The notes: generated by a model from the letters alone, not told the origin. 64,000 nucleotides of DNA from Evansella caseinilytica (GCF_900107275.1 NZ_FNPI01000018.1:45886-109885), one strand, 5' to 3'; positions 26,169-37,559 are shown, numbered from the stretch's first letter. Translations and numbers: made by a program.

Positions 26169-27560
26169 ATGGAGTACCAAAACCTTGCAAAAGAAATATT
26201 AAAAGAAGTGGGTGGAGTAGATAATGTAAAGCACTTAACTCACTGTGCCACAAGATTGCGTTTTACACTGATAGATGCTGAAAAAGTTGATCAAAAAATA
26301 AAAGATGTTAAAGGCATACTCGGAGTGGTTAACAGCGGAGGACAATTTCAAATCATCATCGGGCAGGATGTGGCTCATGTTTATAATGAACTGACCCCGC
26401 TTTTAAAGGATCAGACTGAAAATACTACGGGGGCGGAGCAATCGGCAGAAGAAACTCCTGAGAAAAAGGAAAGCGTTATCTCCCGATTGTTGGGCACCAT
26501 CTCCGGTATTTTTACCCCGATTTTACCTGCAATCACGGGAGCGGCAATGCTTAAAACGTTGCTCATTGTTTTAACGATGACCAACGTCATAGCTACAGAA
26601 TCACAGACATACGCCATCCTTAACTTTGCATCGGATGCGGCATTTTATTTCTTACCGGTTATGCTGGCGTTTTCTGCTGCAAATAAGTTTAAAATGAATC
26701 CAATGATGGCGGTGTCATTAGGTGGTATTTTATTGCACCCTACTTTTACAGCGATGGTAGCAGAGGGTAATCCAGTACACTTTTTGGGAATACCGGTCTC
26801 TTTGGTTACTTATGGATCTAGCGTCATTCCGATTATTTTAGTTGTTTGGATTGCTTCCTATGTTGAACGTTTTGCTGACCGGGTAACACCAAAGTCTGTA
26901 CGATTCTTTATGAAGCCGTTGATCACATTGCTTGTCATGACACCGGTGGCCTTGATTTTTATAGCTCCGCTTGGAAATATTGCCGGTACCTACGTTGCCG
27001 TGGGGATCAATTTTATTAATAGCCATGCAGTATGGGTACTACCTTTGATTTTCGGTATTTTTGGCCCGATTTTCATCATGATGGGTATGCACTACGCAGT
27101 TACGATTCCAATTGTTATGCAGTCGATTACAACGCATGGTTTTGATATGATTGGAGCGGGTTTTTTAGTGGCAAATATTGCCCAAGGTGCGGCAGCTTTT
27201 GCCGTGGCCAGGCAAGTAAAGAATAACCCGGATTTTAAAGTTTTAGCAAATTCCGCTGGTTTTACCGCACTTCTCGGAATTACGGAACCTGCCATTTACG
27301 GTGTTAACTTAAAGCTGAAAAAACCGTTTTATGCGGTATTAATCGCCGGCGGAGTCGCTGGATTGTTTGTTGGTTTAATGGGAGTGAAGAGATTGGCGCT
27401 CGCCCCGACAGGGTTATTGACTTTACCGGTTTTTCTTGATCCAAGTAATGCTCTAAATATTGTTTATGCAATTATCGGCGCTGTCATTAGTTTCGTTCTT
27501 GCATACGTTTTAACAACGATCTTCTTGAAAAAGTCAAAAGAAGGACAAAATAACAAATAA
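26169..27560 (+). CDS. PTS beta-glucoside-type transporter, EIIBC
   Basis: A 463-residue permease that imports and phosphorylates a beta-glucoside. EIIB domain (about 1-85) with phosphorylated C26 in HCATRLRF, a linker, then EIIC (about 105-455) with about ten helices and the GITEPAIYGVNL motif. The EIIA domain usual in BglP-type proteins is absent and is encoded by the third gene (29311). ATG 26169 lies about 10 bases after AAAGGAGAGAGG. First gene of the EIIBC-GH1-EIIA operon, divergent from its likely AraC regulator. Confidence 0.92.
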   Translation: MEYQNLAKEILKEVGGVDNVKHLTHCATRLRFTLIDAEKVDQKIKDVKGILGVVNSGGQFQIIIGQDVAHVYNELTPLLKDQTENTTGAEQSAEETPEKKESVISRLLGTISGIFTPILPAITGAAMLKTLLIVLTMTNVIATESQTYAILNFASDAAFYFLPVMLAFSAANKFKMNPMMAVSLGGILLHPTFTAMVAEGNPVHFLGIPVSLVTYGSSVIPIILVVWIASYVERFADRVTPKSVRFFMKPLITLLVMTPVALIFIAPLGNIAGTYVAVGINFINSHAVWVLPLIFGIFGPIFIMMGMHYAVTIPIVMQSITTHGFDMIGAGFLVANIAQGAAAFAVARQVKNNPDFKVLANSAGFTALLGITEPAIYGVNLKLKKPFYAVLIAGGVAGLFVGLMGVKRLALAPTGLLTLPVFLDPSNALNIVYAIIGAVISFVLAYVLTTIFLKKSKEGQNNK

Positions 27561-27608
27561 TTAGGATGAATATACCAAATAAAAGGTGGTTCATTTATCA
27601 TATACAAA

Positions 27609-27658
27609 GGCTTGAAAAGCAGGAAATCTTTCTGTTCAATTCAAGTCTTATCTTTTTT
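27609..27658 (+). terminator. Hairpin with T-run between EIIBC and GH1 (terminator or attenuator)
   Basis: GGCTTGAA pairs with TTCAAGTC (one G-U), with an inner CAG/CTG and AAA/TTT stem, followed by TTATCTTTTTTCC. It lies in the 262-base gap inside the PTS operon. It could lower GH1 expression relative to EIIBC or be the target of antitermination; no clear RAT sequence was recognised. The rest of the gap is AT-rich and contains a TATAAT at about 27738 that could be a second promoter. Confidence 0.6.
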
Positions 27659-27810
27659 CCTAGCACAAATATCGTAACCTTACTTTTTGATATTTTTAAA
27701 TGAGCTTTTGATATTGTTTGAACGTAAAATAACTTCATATAATTAAAAATGTAACAATAGTAAAAGTCTACCTGAAAGTATAGTGTAATGTCATTAGCTT
27801 TTTCAATTAG

Positions 27811-29289
<1,479 letters not shown>

Positions 29290-29310
29290 AAAAGAAGGAG
29301 GAACGCAGCA

Positions 29311-29805
29311 ATGTTAAAAGGGCTGTTTCAAAAGAAAAAGAATTCTCAGATCGAAGAAGTGCTTTCTCCTATGCGCGGGAAAGTAATTCCAGTAACGGAA
29401 GTTCCTGACCCTGTGTTTGCCCAGCGGATGATGGGGGATGGGATTGCGATTATTCCAAAGAGTGAAAAGGTTGTTTCACCGGTTAACGGTCGCGTTATTC
29501 AGGTGTTCCCTACAAAACACGCGATCGGAATCCAATCGGAACATGGTCTTGAATTGCTCATCCATATTGGACTGGAGACGGTTGAGCTGAAGGGCGAAGG
29601 GTTCGAAGTGTTTGTGGAAGAAGATCAGCGTGTAAAAGCGGGAGACCATTTGGCAAATGTAGATCTGGCGTACCTGAAACGCAACAACAAACAAGTTGTT
29701 ACGCCAATGATCATCACAAATATGGAAAAGGTTTCGAATGTCGAAGCGAGCAATCAAAAGGAAGCATCATGGGGGGACGTCTTATTGCACTGCAGTTTGA
29801 AGTGA
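29311..29805 (+). CDS. PTS glucose-type EIIA
   Basis: A 164-residue EIIA of the glucose superfamily. H70 (KHAIGI) and H85 (LLIHIGLETV) match the two conserved histidines; H85 is the expected phosphorylation site. It supplies the domain missing from the EIIBC protein two genes upstream. ATG 29311 lies 10 bases after AAGGAGG. Last gene of the operon. Confidence 0.92.
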   Translation: MLKGLFQKKKNSQIEEVLSPMRGKVIPVTEVPDPVFAQRMMGDGIAIIPKSEKVVSPVNGRVIQVFPTKHAIGIQSEHGLELLIHIGLETVELKGEGFEVFVEEDQRVKAGDHLANVDLAYLKRNNKQVVTPMIITNMEKVSNVEASNQKEASWGDVLLHCSLK

Positions 29806-29865
29806 ATACTATGTGCAAAAAAAGCTGTGTTCTCTTTTTTTCTAAGGTTAATCTTTAAATGTTTT

Positions 29866-29976
29866 AAGGGGTATAGACCCCCACCTCAACGCGTAGCATA
29901 GGTGGGAACTTTTAATCAGGAGGAGTCGAGACGCCATCTGGTTTCTCCATGGTTCAGCTTGCTGAAACGAGTTCAC
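29866..29976 (+). mobile_element. Solo right end of an IS200/IS605-type element (second copy)
   Basis: Same order of hairpins as 17219-17330: GGGGTATAGACCCC, CCCACCT with AGGTGGG, a degenerate AGGAGG/CCATCTGG stem, and GGTTCAGCTTGCTGAAAC, ending GTTCACTT. The last hairpin is better preserved than in the first copy, the third is worse. No tnpA or tnpB is present. It lies between the PTS operon and the response-regulator gene, on the same strand as both, and could act as a terminator for the PTS operon. Confidence 0.65.
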
Positions 29977-30114
29977 TTTATGGCAGCTAAAGTAGTAAAT
30001 CGGATTCTATATTCTCCAACTAATCTTTACACATTTCTGTTAAAATGATAGTCATTAATCATAGTCGATTAATAGTATTTATCAATGTTTTACAAACAAA
30101 AGAGGACGGATATT

Positions 30115-30798
30115 ATGAAAGAAACAATAATGATCGTAGAAGATGAAGATATCCTAAGAGAGATAAGTAAAGACTACTTTTTAGATGCCGGTTATAAAGT
30201 GTTAGAGGCGAGAAATGGGAAAGAGGCGTTAACGTTATTTAAAAGTGTAACGATTGATTTAGTCATTTTAGATATTATGATGCCTGAATTAGATGGGTGG
30301 TCTGTCTGTAAGAAAATACGCGAAAAATCGGTAGTGCCGATCATTATGTTGACAGCAAGGTCTGATGAGGAAGACACCTTATTAGGGTTTGAGTTAGGAG
30401 CGGATGACTATGTCACCAAGCCTTATAGCCCAAGAGTTCTGCTAGCAAGAGCGAAACGTTTGCTTGCGTCACAGTTTAGTCAAAGCTTAAGCGAAAACCA
30501 GGAGATATTAACGAGTAATCACCTGGAAGTAGACCTGCGTTCCCATTCAGTGAAGGTAGATGGTCAGGCCACCTCATTAACACATACCGAATTTGAAATA
30601 TTAACGTACCTCATGAAAAATAAAAACATCGTCGTATCACGAGAGCGGTTGATTGTGAAAATTTGGGGTTACGAGTATGCTGGTGATGATCGCACGATAA
30701 ATACACATATCCGCAATTTACGACATAAGCTTGGCGAGAGAGCCAATCAAATAAAGACAGTCGTTCGTGCTGGGTATAAATTTGAGGAATTAGAATGA
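30115..30798 (+). CDS. OmpR/PhoB-family response regulator
   Basis: About 227 residues. Receiver domain (1-118) with phosphorylation site D53 in VILDIMMPELDG and the conserved lysine in TKPY, then a winged-helix domain (about 130-226, ending RAGYKFE). ATG 30115 is behind AGAGGACGG; an earlier ATG at 30085 lacks a site. The stop overlaps the kinase start (ATGA). Neighbouring deacetylase and LCP genes suggest a cell-envelope regulon. Confidence 0.9.
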   Translation: MKETIMIVEDEDILREISKDYFLDAGYKVLEARNGKEALTLFKSVTIDLVILDIMMPELDGWSVCKKIREKSVVPIIMLTARSDEEDTLLGFELGADDYVTKPYSPRVLLARAKRLLASQFSQSLSENQEILTSNHLEVDLRSHSVKVDGQATSLTHTEFEILTYLMKNKNIVVSRERLIVKIWGYEYAGDDRTINTHIRNLRHKLGERANQIKTVVRAGYKFEELE

Positions 30799-32663
30799 GA
30801 CATCGTATTGTAGTGAAATTATTTTTTCTCACATCAGGCTTATGCTTGTTAATTTTAGCGAGCATTTATGTTGGTCAAACGATACTTTTTGAGAATTACT
30901 ATGCCAATAATAAAATGCAGCAGTTGTCAGAAGCCGTCGATGCTTTTAAGAGGGACTACGAGAATCTGGAAGACGATGAAATGGAGCGGCACGAATTAGA
31001 ACAGCAGTTTTATCAAGAGAACAATGCATGGATAACCGTATTAGATGAAAATGGCTATATAAAAGGCACGAGTGATTTTTATGTGAAATTATCAGGTGGG
31101 GTTGTTTTGGAAAATGACGCAGAAGAGCTTGTGGCTGAAGAAGACGACATAAACTATATGGATCATAGTTTCGTCATCCCGATATTCTATTTAGCGGCCA
31201 CTTATGATGATAACGAACAGCTTGATGTTTTTGAGGAAAAAGAAGATCACTGGATTGACATACATGGGATAGAAAAAAATGGGGTATTTTTTCCATATAA
31301 AGTAGTTTTAAGTCCAGGAATCTATATCTATGAAAACAAAAACCCCTATTACATGTTGGATGGTGGGCTTGATGATGTTAGTTATTGGAAAAATAATGTT
31401 CTTGCTGCAAAAGTGGCTGAGAATGCAAAAGAAAATGAGGAAGTTACCGAAAAGCTTATTTACGGCAGTATCGGCGATGTACAAATACCAAACAATTACA
31501 ACTTTCTTTCCGCCACGACACTCTCCAATCAGCTTTTTCTTGAAAGAATTAAGGAATTTCAAGCCGACTTAATTTTTCGGGAAACAGCAGCTGCAGTCTC
31601 AGAAACGCATGAATCGGAATATGAAGAAAATGGTATAAGTTACAGACTGCTCATTACCGAGGAAAAGGATGTCAATGGCGAACCCATCTATTTCTTTACA
31701 ATGGCGTCGTTACAACCGATAGATGAAGCGGTAGGAATGATGAAGGAGTACTATATCTATATTATTATTGCTGTATTCATATTAATTTTGTTGGCTGCTT
31801 TTTATTATTCCAAAAAAATTGCCAGTCCATTATTACAAATAAATAGTATTGCAAAACGTATAGCCAATTTGGATTTTGCAGAAAGAGTTCCGGTCCGCTC
31901 GAAAGATGAGATTGGTGAATTATCCAAAAACATTAATTTTCTTTCAGATGCCTTAAATAATTATATTCAAGCACTGCAACGGGATATAGAGAAAGAAAGG
32001 CAATTAGAAAATACACGTAAAAAGTTTATCGCGGGTGTATCACACGAATTAAAAACGCCGTTAAGCATTATAAAAAGCTGTATCTCTATTCTTCAAGATG
32101 AAGTGGCGGTTGACAAAAGGGAGCATTATTTCTCCGCTATGAATAAGGAAGTTAACCGAATGGACCGCTTAATAGTAGATATGCTGGAGTTAGCCAAGTT
32201 CGAATCCGGCACGTATAAGATGAAGATGGAAGCGTTTTTTATTGATGACTTAATTAATAATGTTTATGGTCAGCTTTCCATCAAGGCGCGCAGCAAGCGG
32301 CTAACGGTTGATTTACAGCTGCAGTCCGTTGAAGTTATCGCTAATCAACATTGGATCGAACAAGTCGTGACAAATTTCTTGACCAATGCCATTCGCCATA
32401 CGCCTGAAGCGGGACGAATAATGATTTCTGCTGTCGAGGAGAAAAAAAGAGTGAAAATATCGATAGAAAATGAAGGCACCCCGATTGATCCAAATCAGTT
32501 GGAAAAAATATGGGACCGTTTTTATCAAAGTGAGAACAATCAACGCTCAAAAGAGGGAACGGGATTAGGTCTTGCTATTTCAAAAAATATTTTGAAATTA
32601 CATGACGCTGAATATGGGGTATGCAACACCGAAAAAGGCGTCCGGTTTTACTTTTACTTATAG
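30795..32663 (+). CDS. Membrane sensor histidine kinase with large extracellular domain
   Basis: A 622-residue kinase. First helix at about 8-28, an extracellular region of about 290 residues rich in acidic residues (Glu/Asp), second helix about 319-340, HAMP (about 341-395), HisKA with H417 in GVSHELKTP, and HATPase with GTGLGLAISK near 595. The long acidic sensor resembles no common named domain and might respond to cations or cell-wall material. It overlaps the regulator gene by 4 bases. Followed by a repeat element and a terminator. Confidence 0.9.
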   Translation: MRHRIVVKLFFLTSGLCLLILASIYVGQTILFENYYANNKMQQLSEAVDAFKRDYENLEDDEMERHELEQQFYQENNAWITVLDENGYIKGTSDFYVKLSGGVVLENDAEELVAEEDDINYMDHSFVIPIFYLAATYDDNEQLDVFEEKEDHWIDIHGIEKNGVFFPYKVVLSPGIYIYENKNPYYMLDGGLDDVSYWKNNVLAAKVAENAKENEEVTEKLIYGSIGDVQIPNNYNFLSATTLSNQLFLERIKEFQADLIFRETAAAVSETHESEYEENGISYRLLITEEKDVNGEPIYFFTMASLQPIDEAVGMMKEYYIYIIIAVFILILLAAFYYSKKIASPLLQINSIAKRIANLDFAERVPVRSKDEIGELSKNINFLSDALNNYIQALQRDIEKERQLENTRKKFIAGVSHELKTPLSIIKSCISILQDEVAVDKREHYFSAMNKEVNRMDRLIVDMLELAKFESGTYKMKMEAFFIDDLINNVYGQLSIKARSKRLTVDLQLQSVEVIANQHWIEQVVTNFLTNAIRHTPEAGRIMISAVEEKKRVKISIENEGTPIDPNQLEKIWDRFYQSENNQRSKEGTGLGLAISKNILKLHDAEYGVCNTEKGVRFYFYL

Positions 32664-32915
32664 AGCATGTTAAAAAGATTGTCGCTCTTTGCTTTTGGAC
32701 CGTAAGCAAAAAACGGTCCAAAAGCAATAAAGTTTACGATCACAGCCATAAGATAAAAACCGATTTTTTGGAACAAACACTTATAGTGTGTGTTCCAAAA
32801 GGAGGACATCACAGCGGCAAGAAGGTCGAGGCGCGGCAGGCTTGAGCAGCGGAGAGACGCCGTAACGAAGAGATTCGCAGGCGCTGTATCCCGGACTTTT
32901 TGAACATCCTCTTAT
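32661..32915. repeat. Long copy of the GAGCATGTTCAAAAAG repeat family (MITE-like)
   Basis: About 255 bases with imperfect terminal inverted repeats: TAGAGCATGTTAAAAAG on the left and CTTTTTGAACATCCTCTTA on the right. It contains a perfect 12-bp hairpin GCTTTTGGACCG (32691-32702)/CGGTCCAAAAGC (32714-32725) and a second strong hairpin around 32766-32800. Its right 110 bases match, in reverse, the copy at 50301. It begins inside the kinase stop codon, so it likely supplies the 3' end of that transcript. No coding capacity. Confidence 0.7.
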
Positions 32916-32929
32916 TTAAAAAAATAGCA

Positions 32930-32978
32930 AGCCGTCTAACTACTGAATGCAAGATCAGGCAGTTGGGGGCTTTTTTTA
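32930..32978 (+). terminator. Probable terminator of the two-component operon
   Basis: AGCC...AACT pairs with AGTT...GGCT, followed by a run of seven T. The stem is interrupted but the U-tract is good. The remaining 200 bases before the deacetylase gene are AT-rich, with no supported gene. Confidence 0.6.
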
Positions 32979-33193
32979 TTTTTAATAATGAAGTAACCAA
33001 AACAGGGGGTATGCCTAAGACTTGGTGAAAGTCTATGTTTTTTATTCTATCAAAAAAGTGTTCGCCTCGTTTCGTCATAGTTTTTCAATCTTTAGCTGAT
33101 ATTCACTTTATCTTTATCTTATCTTCATTTCATTATAGTACTTTATCATCATGGGTATTTATTCGGGAGTAAAATGAAAGGAATGTAAGATAA

Positions 33194-34030
33194 ATGTTAA
33201 AAAAAATTCAGTTTATGATGGTTTGTGTATTAGCAGCGGTATTGTTTTTTGTCATTTCAAACAAAACAATTTCTACTAATTGGACGCAGAACGAACAGTC
33301 TAGCAGTCAGACGGTGGAAGAAAATAATTCAAAGGGAGAACAAGCGTCAACAGAGGAGATCATTGACAAAGAGGATGTTGAAGAACCAATAGCTGATGAA
33401 GACACTGGCAACATCGTTTACTTAACATTTGATGATGGACCTAATTCTGCGTCGGCAGAGATTTTGGATATTCTCGATCAGTTTAATGCAAAGGCGACAT
33501 TTTTTATGCTTGAGCCGGCAATGAGAACATATCCAGATATTGTAAATCGTATAGCGGAGGACGGGCATGCGGTAGCCTTACACGGCGTTACCCATGATAA
33601 AAATAAATTTTACCAATCAGAGCAATCTGCTTTAGATGAAATGAAGACTAATCAAGAAACCCTGGAAAACATCACAGGTGTTAGGTCTTATTTGATTCGC
33701 ACGCCTTATGGCAGCATCCCATATTTAACAGATTCTTTTAGAGAAGTTTTAGATAACAACGGATTTACATTGTGGGATTGGAACATAGATAGTGATGATT
33801 GGAGTTTAGCAGGAGGCGATTATGTACAGAATGTCATTTCGCAGATCGAACAGCTAGATGACGGGGAAACCCCTGTTGTCCTAATGCACGATAAAAGCGA
33901 AACAGCTAATCATCTTTCTAAACTATTAAGTTACTTACAAGAACATGGCTATCAGACAAAAATAATTGAGGAACATACAGAACCTTATTACTTTAAATGT
34001 CATGAGCGTTGTTATCGACTTGGTAATTAA
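33194..34030 (+). CDS. Membrane-anchored NodB-type polysaccharide deacetylase
   Basis: A 278-residue protein with one N-terminal helix (about 7-24), an acidic linker of about 50 residues, and a NodB domain (about 74-260). Motifs: TFDDGP (metal and catalytic Asp), HGVTH for the HxxxH metal site, RTPYG, and the late DIDSDDW and LMHD strands. It should act outside the cell on peptidoglycan, chitin-like or secondary wall glycans. The two cysteines in the C-terminal CHERC are unusual. AAAGGAA precedes the start by 12 bases. Together with LCP and the two-component system it suggests wall remodelling. Confidence 0.88.
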   Translation: MLKKIQFMMVCVLAAVLFFVISNKTISTNWTQNEQSSSQTVEENNSKGEQASTEEIIDKEDVEEPIADEDTGNIVYLTFDDGPNSASAEILDILDQFNAKATFFMLEPAMRTYPDIVNRIAEDGHAVALHGVTHDKNKFYQSEQSALDEMKTNQETLENITGVRSYLIRTPYGSIPYLTDSFREVLDNNGFTLWDWNIDSDDWSLAGGDYVQNVISQIEQLDDGETPVVLMHDKSETANHLSKLLSYLQEHGYQTKIIEEHTEPYYFKCHERCYRLGN

Positions 34031-34199
34031 ACCCAATCGTTGTTGTTTTGCATCATCAGACTTACCCGATCAAATATCTTTAGGATATGTATGCGGATCA
34101 CTGTTTGCTTTATGTTGAAACTATTACAATGGGTTTTAGGATAGGTTGTTTTCGTAAACTATGTTGCTATTAATCTCTTCACACTAAAGCATGAAAAAC

Positions 34200-34250
34200 C
34201 AAGCTTTCGCTTGGGTTAGATCCAATGGCTAAAAGTAATCATCTTTTTAA
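34200..34250 (+). repeat. Short dispersed repeat (copy shared with 47993-48040)
   Basis: AGCTTTCGCTTGGGTTAGATC followed by CAATGGCT and AATCAT recurs at 47993-48040 with a few changes. It includes a CCAAGC/GCTTGG hairpin that may end the deacetylase transcript. The other bases of the 330-base gap show nothing else. Confidence 0.45.
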
Positions 34251-34360
34251 AAAAGAGCGTAAGGATAAAAGTGGTGAATGGATGTTGGTCAAAATAGTTT
34301 GAAGATCATAGATATCCTTTAGTTAACTAAAATACTAGCCAGGAAAGGGATGGAATTACA

Positions 34361-35401
34361 ATGGGTATGCGAGGAATAAAAAAGTGGAAAAAACGGATGT
34401 TATGGATTGTATTACCATTGGTTGTTATATTCGTCGGATACAGTACTTACTTATTTATGAGTGTATATGGTGCAGCAAACCAAGCCTATGAAGAAATAGA
34501 TCGTCCGGATAGTAAGTCAGAGCTTCGAGAGGTAGAGGTGACAGTCGGTAAAGATCCGATATCGATTTTGTTAATTGGTGTCGAGGACTACGAAACAAAC
34601 GGTCAAAATGGCCGTGCAGATACACAAATTGTTGTCACGCTGAATCCAACCACAAAACAACTGACAATGACAACGGTACCGCGGGATACTAGAGTGGAAT
34701 TTACAGAAGAAGAGGCCGGGCAGTATGCAGGCTTTCATAAGCTTAACGCAGCTTACACATATGGCTCCATTTCAGGTTACGGTGAAACCAAGCTTCAGGT
34801 TGAAAAAGTAGAAAAATTACTTGATATCCCAATTGACGAATATGTTACTGTTAATTTTGATGGCTTCAGAGATATTGTGGATACACTAGGCGGCGTTACA
34901 GTTGATATAAAAGAGCCGTTCTGGGAAAAGAATTTCTATGCGGGAGGAGAGCGTATTTATTTTGAGGCGGGTGAGAGCAAATTAAATGGTGAAGAGGCTT
35001 TAGCATTTGTCCGGATGAGAAAACGTGAAGTAAATGCCAATTATTCTCGTGAAGAAAGACAGCGGCAATTTATCGAAGCAACTATTGATCAGGCGATTTC
35101 AACAGGAACGCTCTTTAAAATAGGGGAAATCGCCAATATTTTAGGCGAAAACGTCACAACAAGCCTAAGCCCAAATGAGATTTTCCATTTACAGCAAATT
35201 TATTCTTCTATCAATCCTTCTAATATTGAAACGTTTGAGATCGATGGGCAAGATGAAATCATCGATAATATCTATTATTTCATACCAACAGAAGAGAGTT
35301 TAGTGAATGTGTCTGAGCAATTGAAGCAGGAGCTGGAGTTGACTAATCACACTAATAATGCAAACACTGCTAATGATCAAAAAGTAAATCTGAATGACTG
35401 A
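34361..35401 (+). CDS. LytR-CpsA-Psr (LCP) family cell-wall glycopolymer transferase
   Basis: A 346-residue membrane-anchored protein: short basic N-terminus, one helix (about 12-33), then the extracellular LCP domain (about 65-225) with ADTQIVVTLNP, TTVPRDTRVE and FVRMRKRE arginines that bind the pyrophosphate-lipid. LCP enzymes attach teichoic acid or other glycopolymers to peptidoglycan. The ATG follows a GGGATGG site. Transcribed alone, downstream of the deacetylase gene. Confidence 0.92.
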   Translation: MGMRGIKKWKKRMLWIVLPLVVIFVGYSTYLFMSVYGAANQAYEEIDRPDSKSELREVEVTVGKDPISILLIGVEDYETNGQNGRADTQIVVTLNPTTKQLTMTTVPRDTRVEFTEEEAGQYAGFHKLNAAYTYGSISGYGETKLQVEKVEKLLDIPIDEYVTVNFDGFRDIVDTLGGVTVDIKEPFWEKNFYAGGERIYFEAGESKLNGEEALAFVRMRKREVNANYSREERQRQFIEATIDQAISTGTLFKIGEIANILGENVTTSLSPNEIFHLQQIYSSINPSNIETFEIDGQDEIIDNIYYFIPTEESLVNVSEQLKQELELTNHTNNANTANDQKVNLND

Positions 35402-35446
35402 GAGTTATCAAGTTTGTTTCTGTTTTGCATTATTTTATAATCAGGA

Positions 35447-35480
35447 ATAGCAGCAATGTCAGTGCTGTCTGACGTTGCTG
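35447..35480. other. Hairpin in the LCP-mqo gap
   Basis: GCAATGTCA pairs with TGACGTTGC (one mismatch) across a short loop. It has no T-run, so it is not a classical terminator. The rest of 35402-35739 shows nothing recognisable except a T9 run at about 35522. Confidence 0.35.
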
Positions 35481-35739
35481 AACAAACCGCAAAATTTCGA
35501 TTGGCCGCTCGCCTTTCGAAATTTTTTTTTGGTGCGGAGGCTTGTTGAGGAAGGACTTCTCACTTTTGCCAGCGGAATTAGTCGGAAATTATCAGAAAAT
35601 AGTAGATATTTTGATCGATTCATTATTATAATAGACTTTAGTATATTAAAACTATGAAAATAGTACATTCCGGGCAGGCGGTTCTGCTTACTGCGAGAGC
35701 GCCGAAATTTTTAAGTACAGTGGATAAGGAAGGTTATCT

Positions 35740-37242
35740 ATGAGCAATTTACAGCACAAAACAGACGTTATCTTGATAGGCGCCGGAATCATGAGCGCGA
35801 CTTTGGGATCATTATTGAAAGAGCTAGCACCTGATTGGGAAATCAAAGTGTTTGAGAAGCTGGCAAGCGCAGGGGAAGAAAGCTCGAACGAATGGAATAA
35901 TGCGGGTACGGGACATGCCGCGCTGTGCGAGCTTAACTATACATCCGAAAAACCGGATGGGTCGATCGACATTAGCAAAGCGGTAAAAGTGAATGAGCAG
36001 TTCCAGATGTCAAGGCAGTTTTGGTCCTATCTTGTAAACAGCAATCTCATCCGCCATCCGCAGGACTTTATTATGCCGCTCCCTCATATGAGCTTAGTCC
36101 AGGGAGAAAAGAATGTCGCTTTTTTGAAAAAACGATTTAAAGCGCTGTCAACCATTCCGCTGTTTCAAGGGATGGCGTTTTCCGATGATCCGGAAAAACT
36201 GAAGGAATGGGTTCCGCTGATCATGGAAGGCCGCACATCGAAGGAGCCGATCGCCGCCACCAAAATCGACTCGGGAACCGATGTTAACTTTGGCGCTTTA
36301 ACGCGGATGTTGTTTCAGCATTTGGAAAAGCAAAACGTCGAGATCAATTACAAGCATCTGGTGAAGGACATGAAACGGACGGACGACGGCTTGTGGGAAG
36401 TAAAAGTTCAGAAAGTTGAAAGCGGTAAAATCGAATTCCATACGGCGAAATTTGTCTTTATCGGCGGCGGTGGCGGAAGTCTGCCATTGCTGCAGAAAAC
36501 CGGTATTTCTGAATCAAAGCGTATCGGTGGCTTCCCGGTTAGCGGGTTGTTTTTGGTCTGTAAAAACCCGGAAGTGGCCGAACGGCATCATGCGAAAGTG
36601 TATGGGAAAGCGAAGGTTGGCGCGCCGCCAATGTCCGTTCCGCATCTTGATACAAGATATATCGATAACAAAAAATCGCTGCTGTTCGGGCCGTTTGCCG
36701 GGTTCTCTCCAAAGTTCCTAAAAACAGGTTCCAATGTTGATTTGCTTGGCTCCGTCAAGCCGCATAATCTTCTCACGATGCTGGCGGCAGGTGCCAAGGA
36801 GCTGGCTTTGACAAAATACCTGATCCAGCAAGTGCTGTTGTCGAAAGAAAAGCGGATGGATGAATTGCGTGAGTTTATGCCAAACGCCAAAAGTGAAGAT
36901 TGGGAGGTCGTGCTGGCCGGTCAGCGGGTACAAGTCATTAAGGATACAGATGCCGGGGGCAAAGGAACGCTCCAATTCGGGACGGAAGTTGTCAGTGCGG
37001 CTGACGGTTCTATCGCCGCGTTGCTTGGCGCCTCTCCGGGAGCTTCTACCGCTGTTCACGTCATGCTTGAAGTACTGGAAAAATGCTTTCCGCAGCATAT
37101 GTTTGAGTGGGAAGCGAAAATAAAAGACATGATTCCTTCTTATGGCGTGTCACTGGCGGAAAACTCGGCGCTTTTCCGGGAGCTTCACCATTCTACAGCG
37201 GAGGCGCTTGGGCTAAGCGAAAGACAATTGGTTTATAGTTAA
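35740..37242 (+). CDS. mqo: Malate:quinone oxidoreductase
   Basis: A 500-residue FAD-dependent, membrane-peripheral enzyme that oxidises malate to oxaloacetate and passes electrons to quinone. FAD motif [14 protein letters not shown] at the start, and the family's [34 protein letters not shown] and [16 protein letters not shown] segments are all present. Length fits Mqo. AAGGAAGG precedes the ATG. Single gene; it may supplement or replace NAD-linked malate dehydrogenase. Confidence 0.95.
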   Translation: MSNLQHKTDVILIGAGIMSATLGSLLKELAPDWEIKVFEKLASAGEESSNEWNNAGTGHAALCELNYTSEKPDGSIDISKAVKVNEQFQMSRQFWSYLVNSNLIRHPQDFIMPLPHMSLVQGEKNVAFLKKRFKALSTIPLFQGMAFSDDPEKLKEWVPLIMEGRTSKEPIAATKIDSGTDVNFGALTRMLFQHLEKQNVEINYKHLVKDMKRTDDGLWEVKVQKVESGKIEFHTAKFVFIGGGGGSLPLLQKTGISESKRIGGFPVSGLFLVCKNPEVAERHHAKVYGKAKVGAPPMSVPHLDTRYIDNKKSLLFGPFAGFSPKFLKTGSNVDLLGSVKPHNLLTMLAAGAKELALTKYLIQQVLLSKEKRMDELREFMPNAKSEDWEVVLAGQRVQVIKDTDAGGKGTLQFGTEVVSAADGSIAALLGASPGASTAVHVMLEVLEKCFPQHMFEWEAKIKDMIPSYGVSLAENSALFRELHHSTAEALGLSERQLVYS

Positions 37243-37494
37243 CCGTTTTCATGTCCTGCTGCCTTTTTATATTGGAGTACCTTCGCTACACCTTTTTAAA
37301 AAAGAGCCTGATTTTGTATTGGGAATATATATTTTGTCAGCTGTCTATTCCGTTTTCGCGATTCTTTGTTCATTCGTAAGAAGGCGGCAATGGTATCCAG
37401 TGGGGATGAATGACAGCTTGAGGCTTCTGTATGGATAAATAGGAAATGTAAAATTTGAGTGTTATGATGGGTGACGTTAACAACGAATGGGAAA

Positions 37495-37519
37495 AAGCTC
37501 GGTGGTTACCGGGCTTTAA
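37495..37519 (+). terminator. Possible terminator downstream of mqo
   Basis: AAAGCTCGGTGGTTACCGGGCTTT folds as AAGC-CGGT/ACCG-GCTT. It is short and lacks a T-run but is the only strong hairpin in the 250 bases after mqo. Confidence 0.4.
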
Positions 37520-37559
37520 AGGACAGTGGAACCGTAGCTGGACTTTTTATCCTTAACGT

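Noticed and set aside
32809..33078. 89-codon minus-strand frame after the histidine kinase
   Set aside because: Lies in the repeat element and terminator; no ribosome site.
37255..37440. Frame reading like the tail of a membrane protein (VLGIYILSAVYSVFAIL) after mqo
   Set aside because: No start codon, no recognised family, and no homology support; may be a relic but too weak to call.
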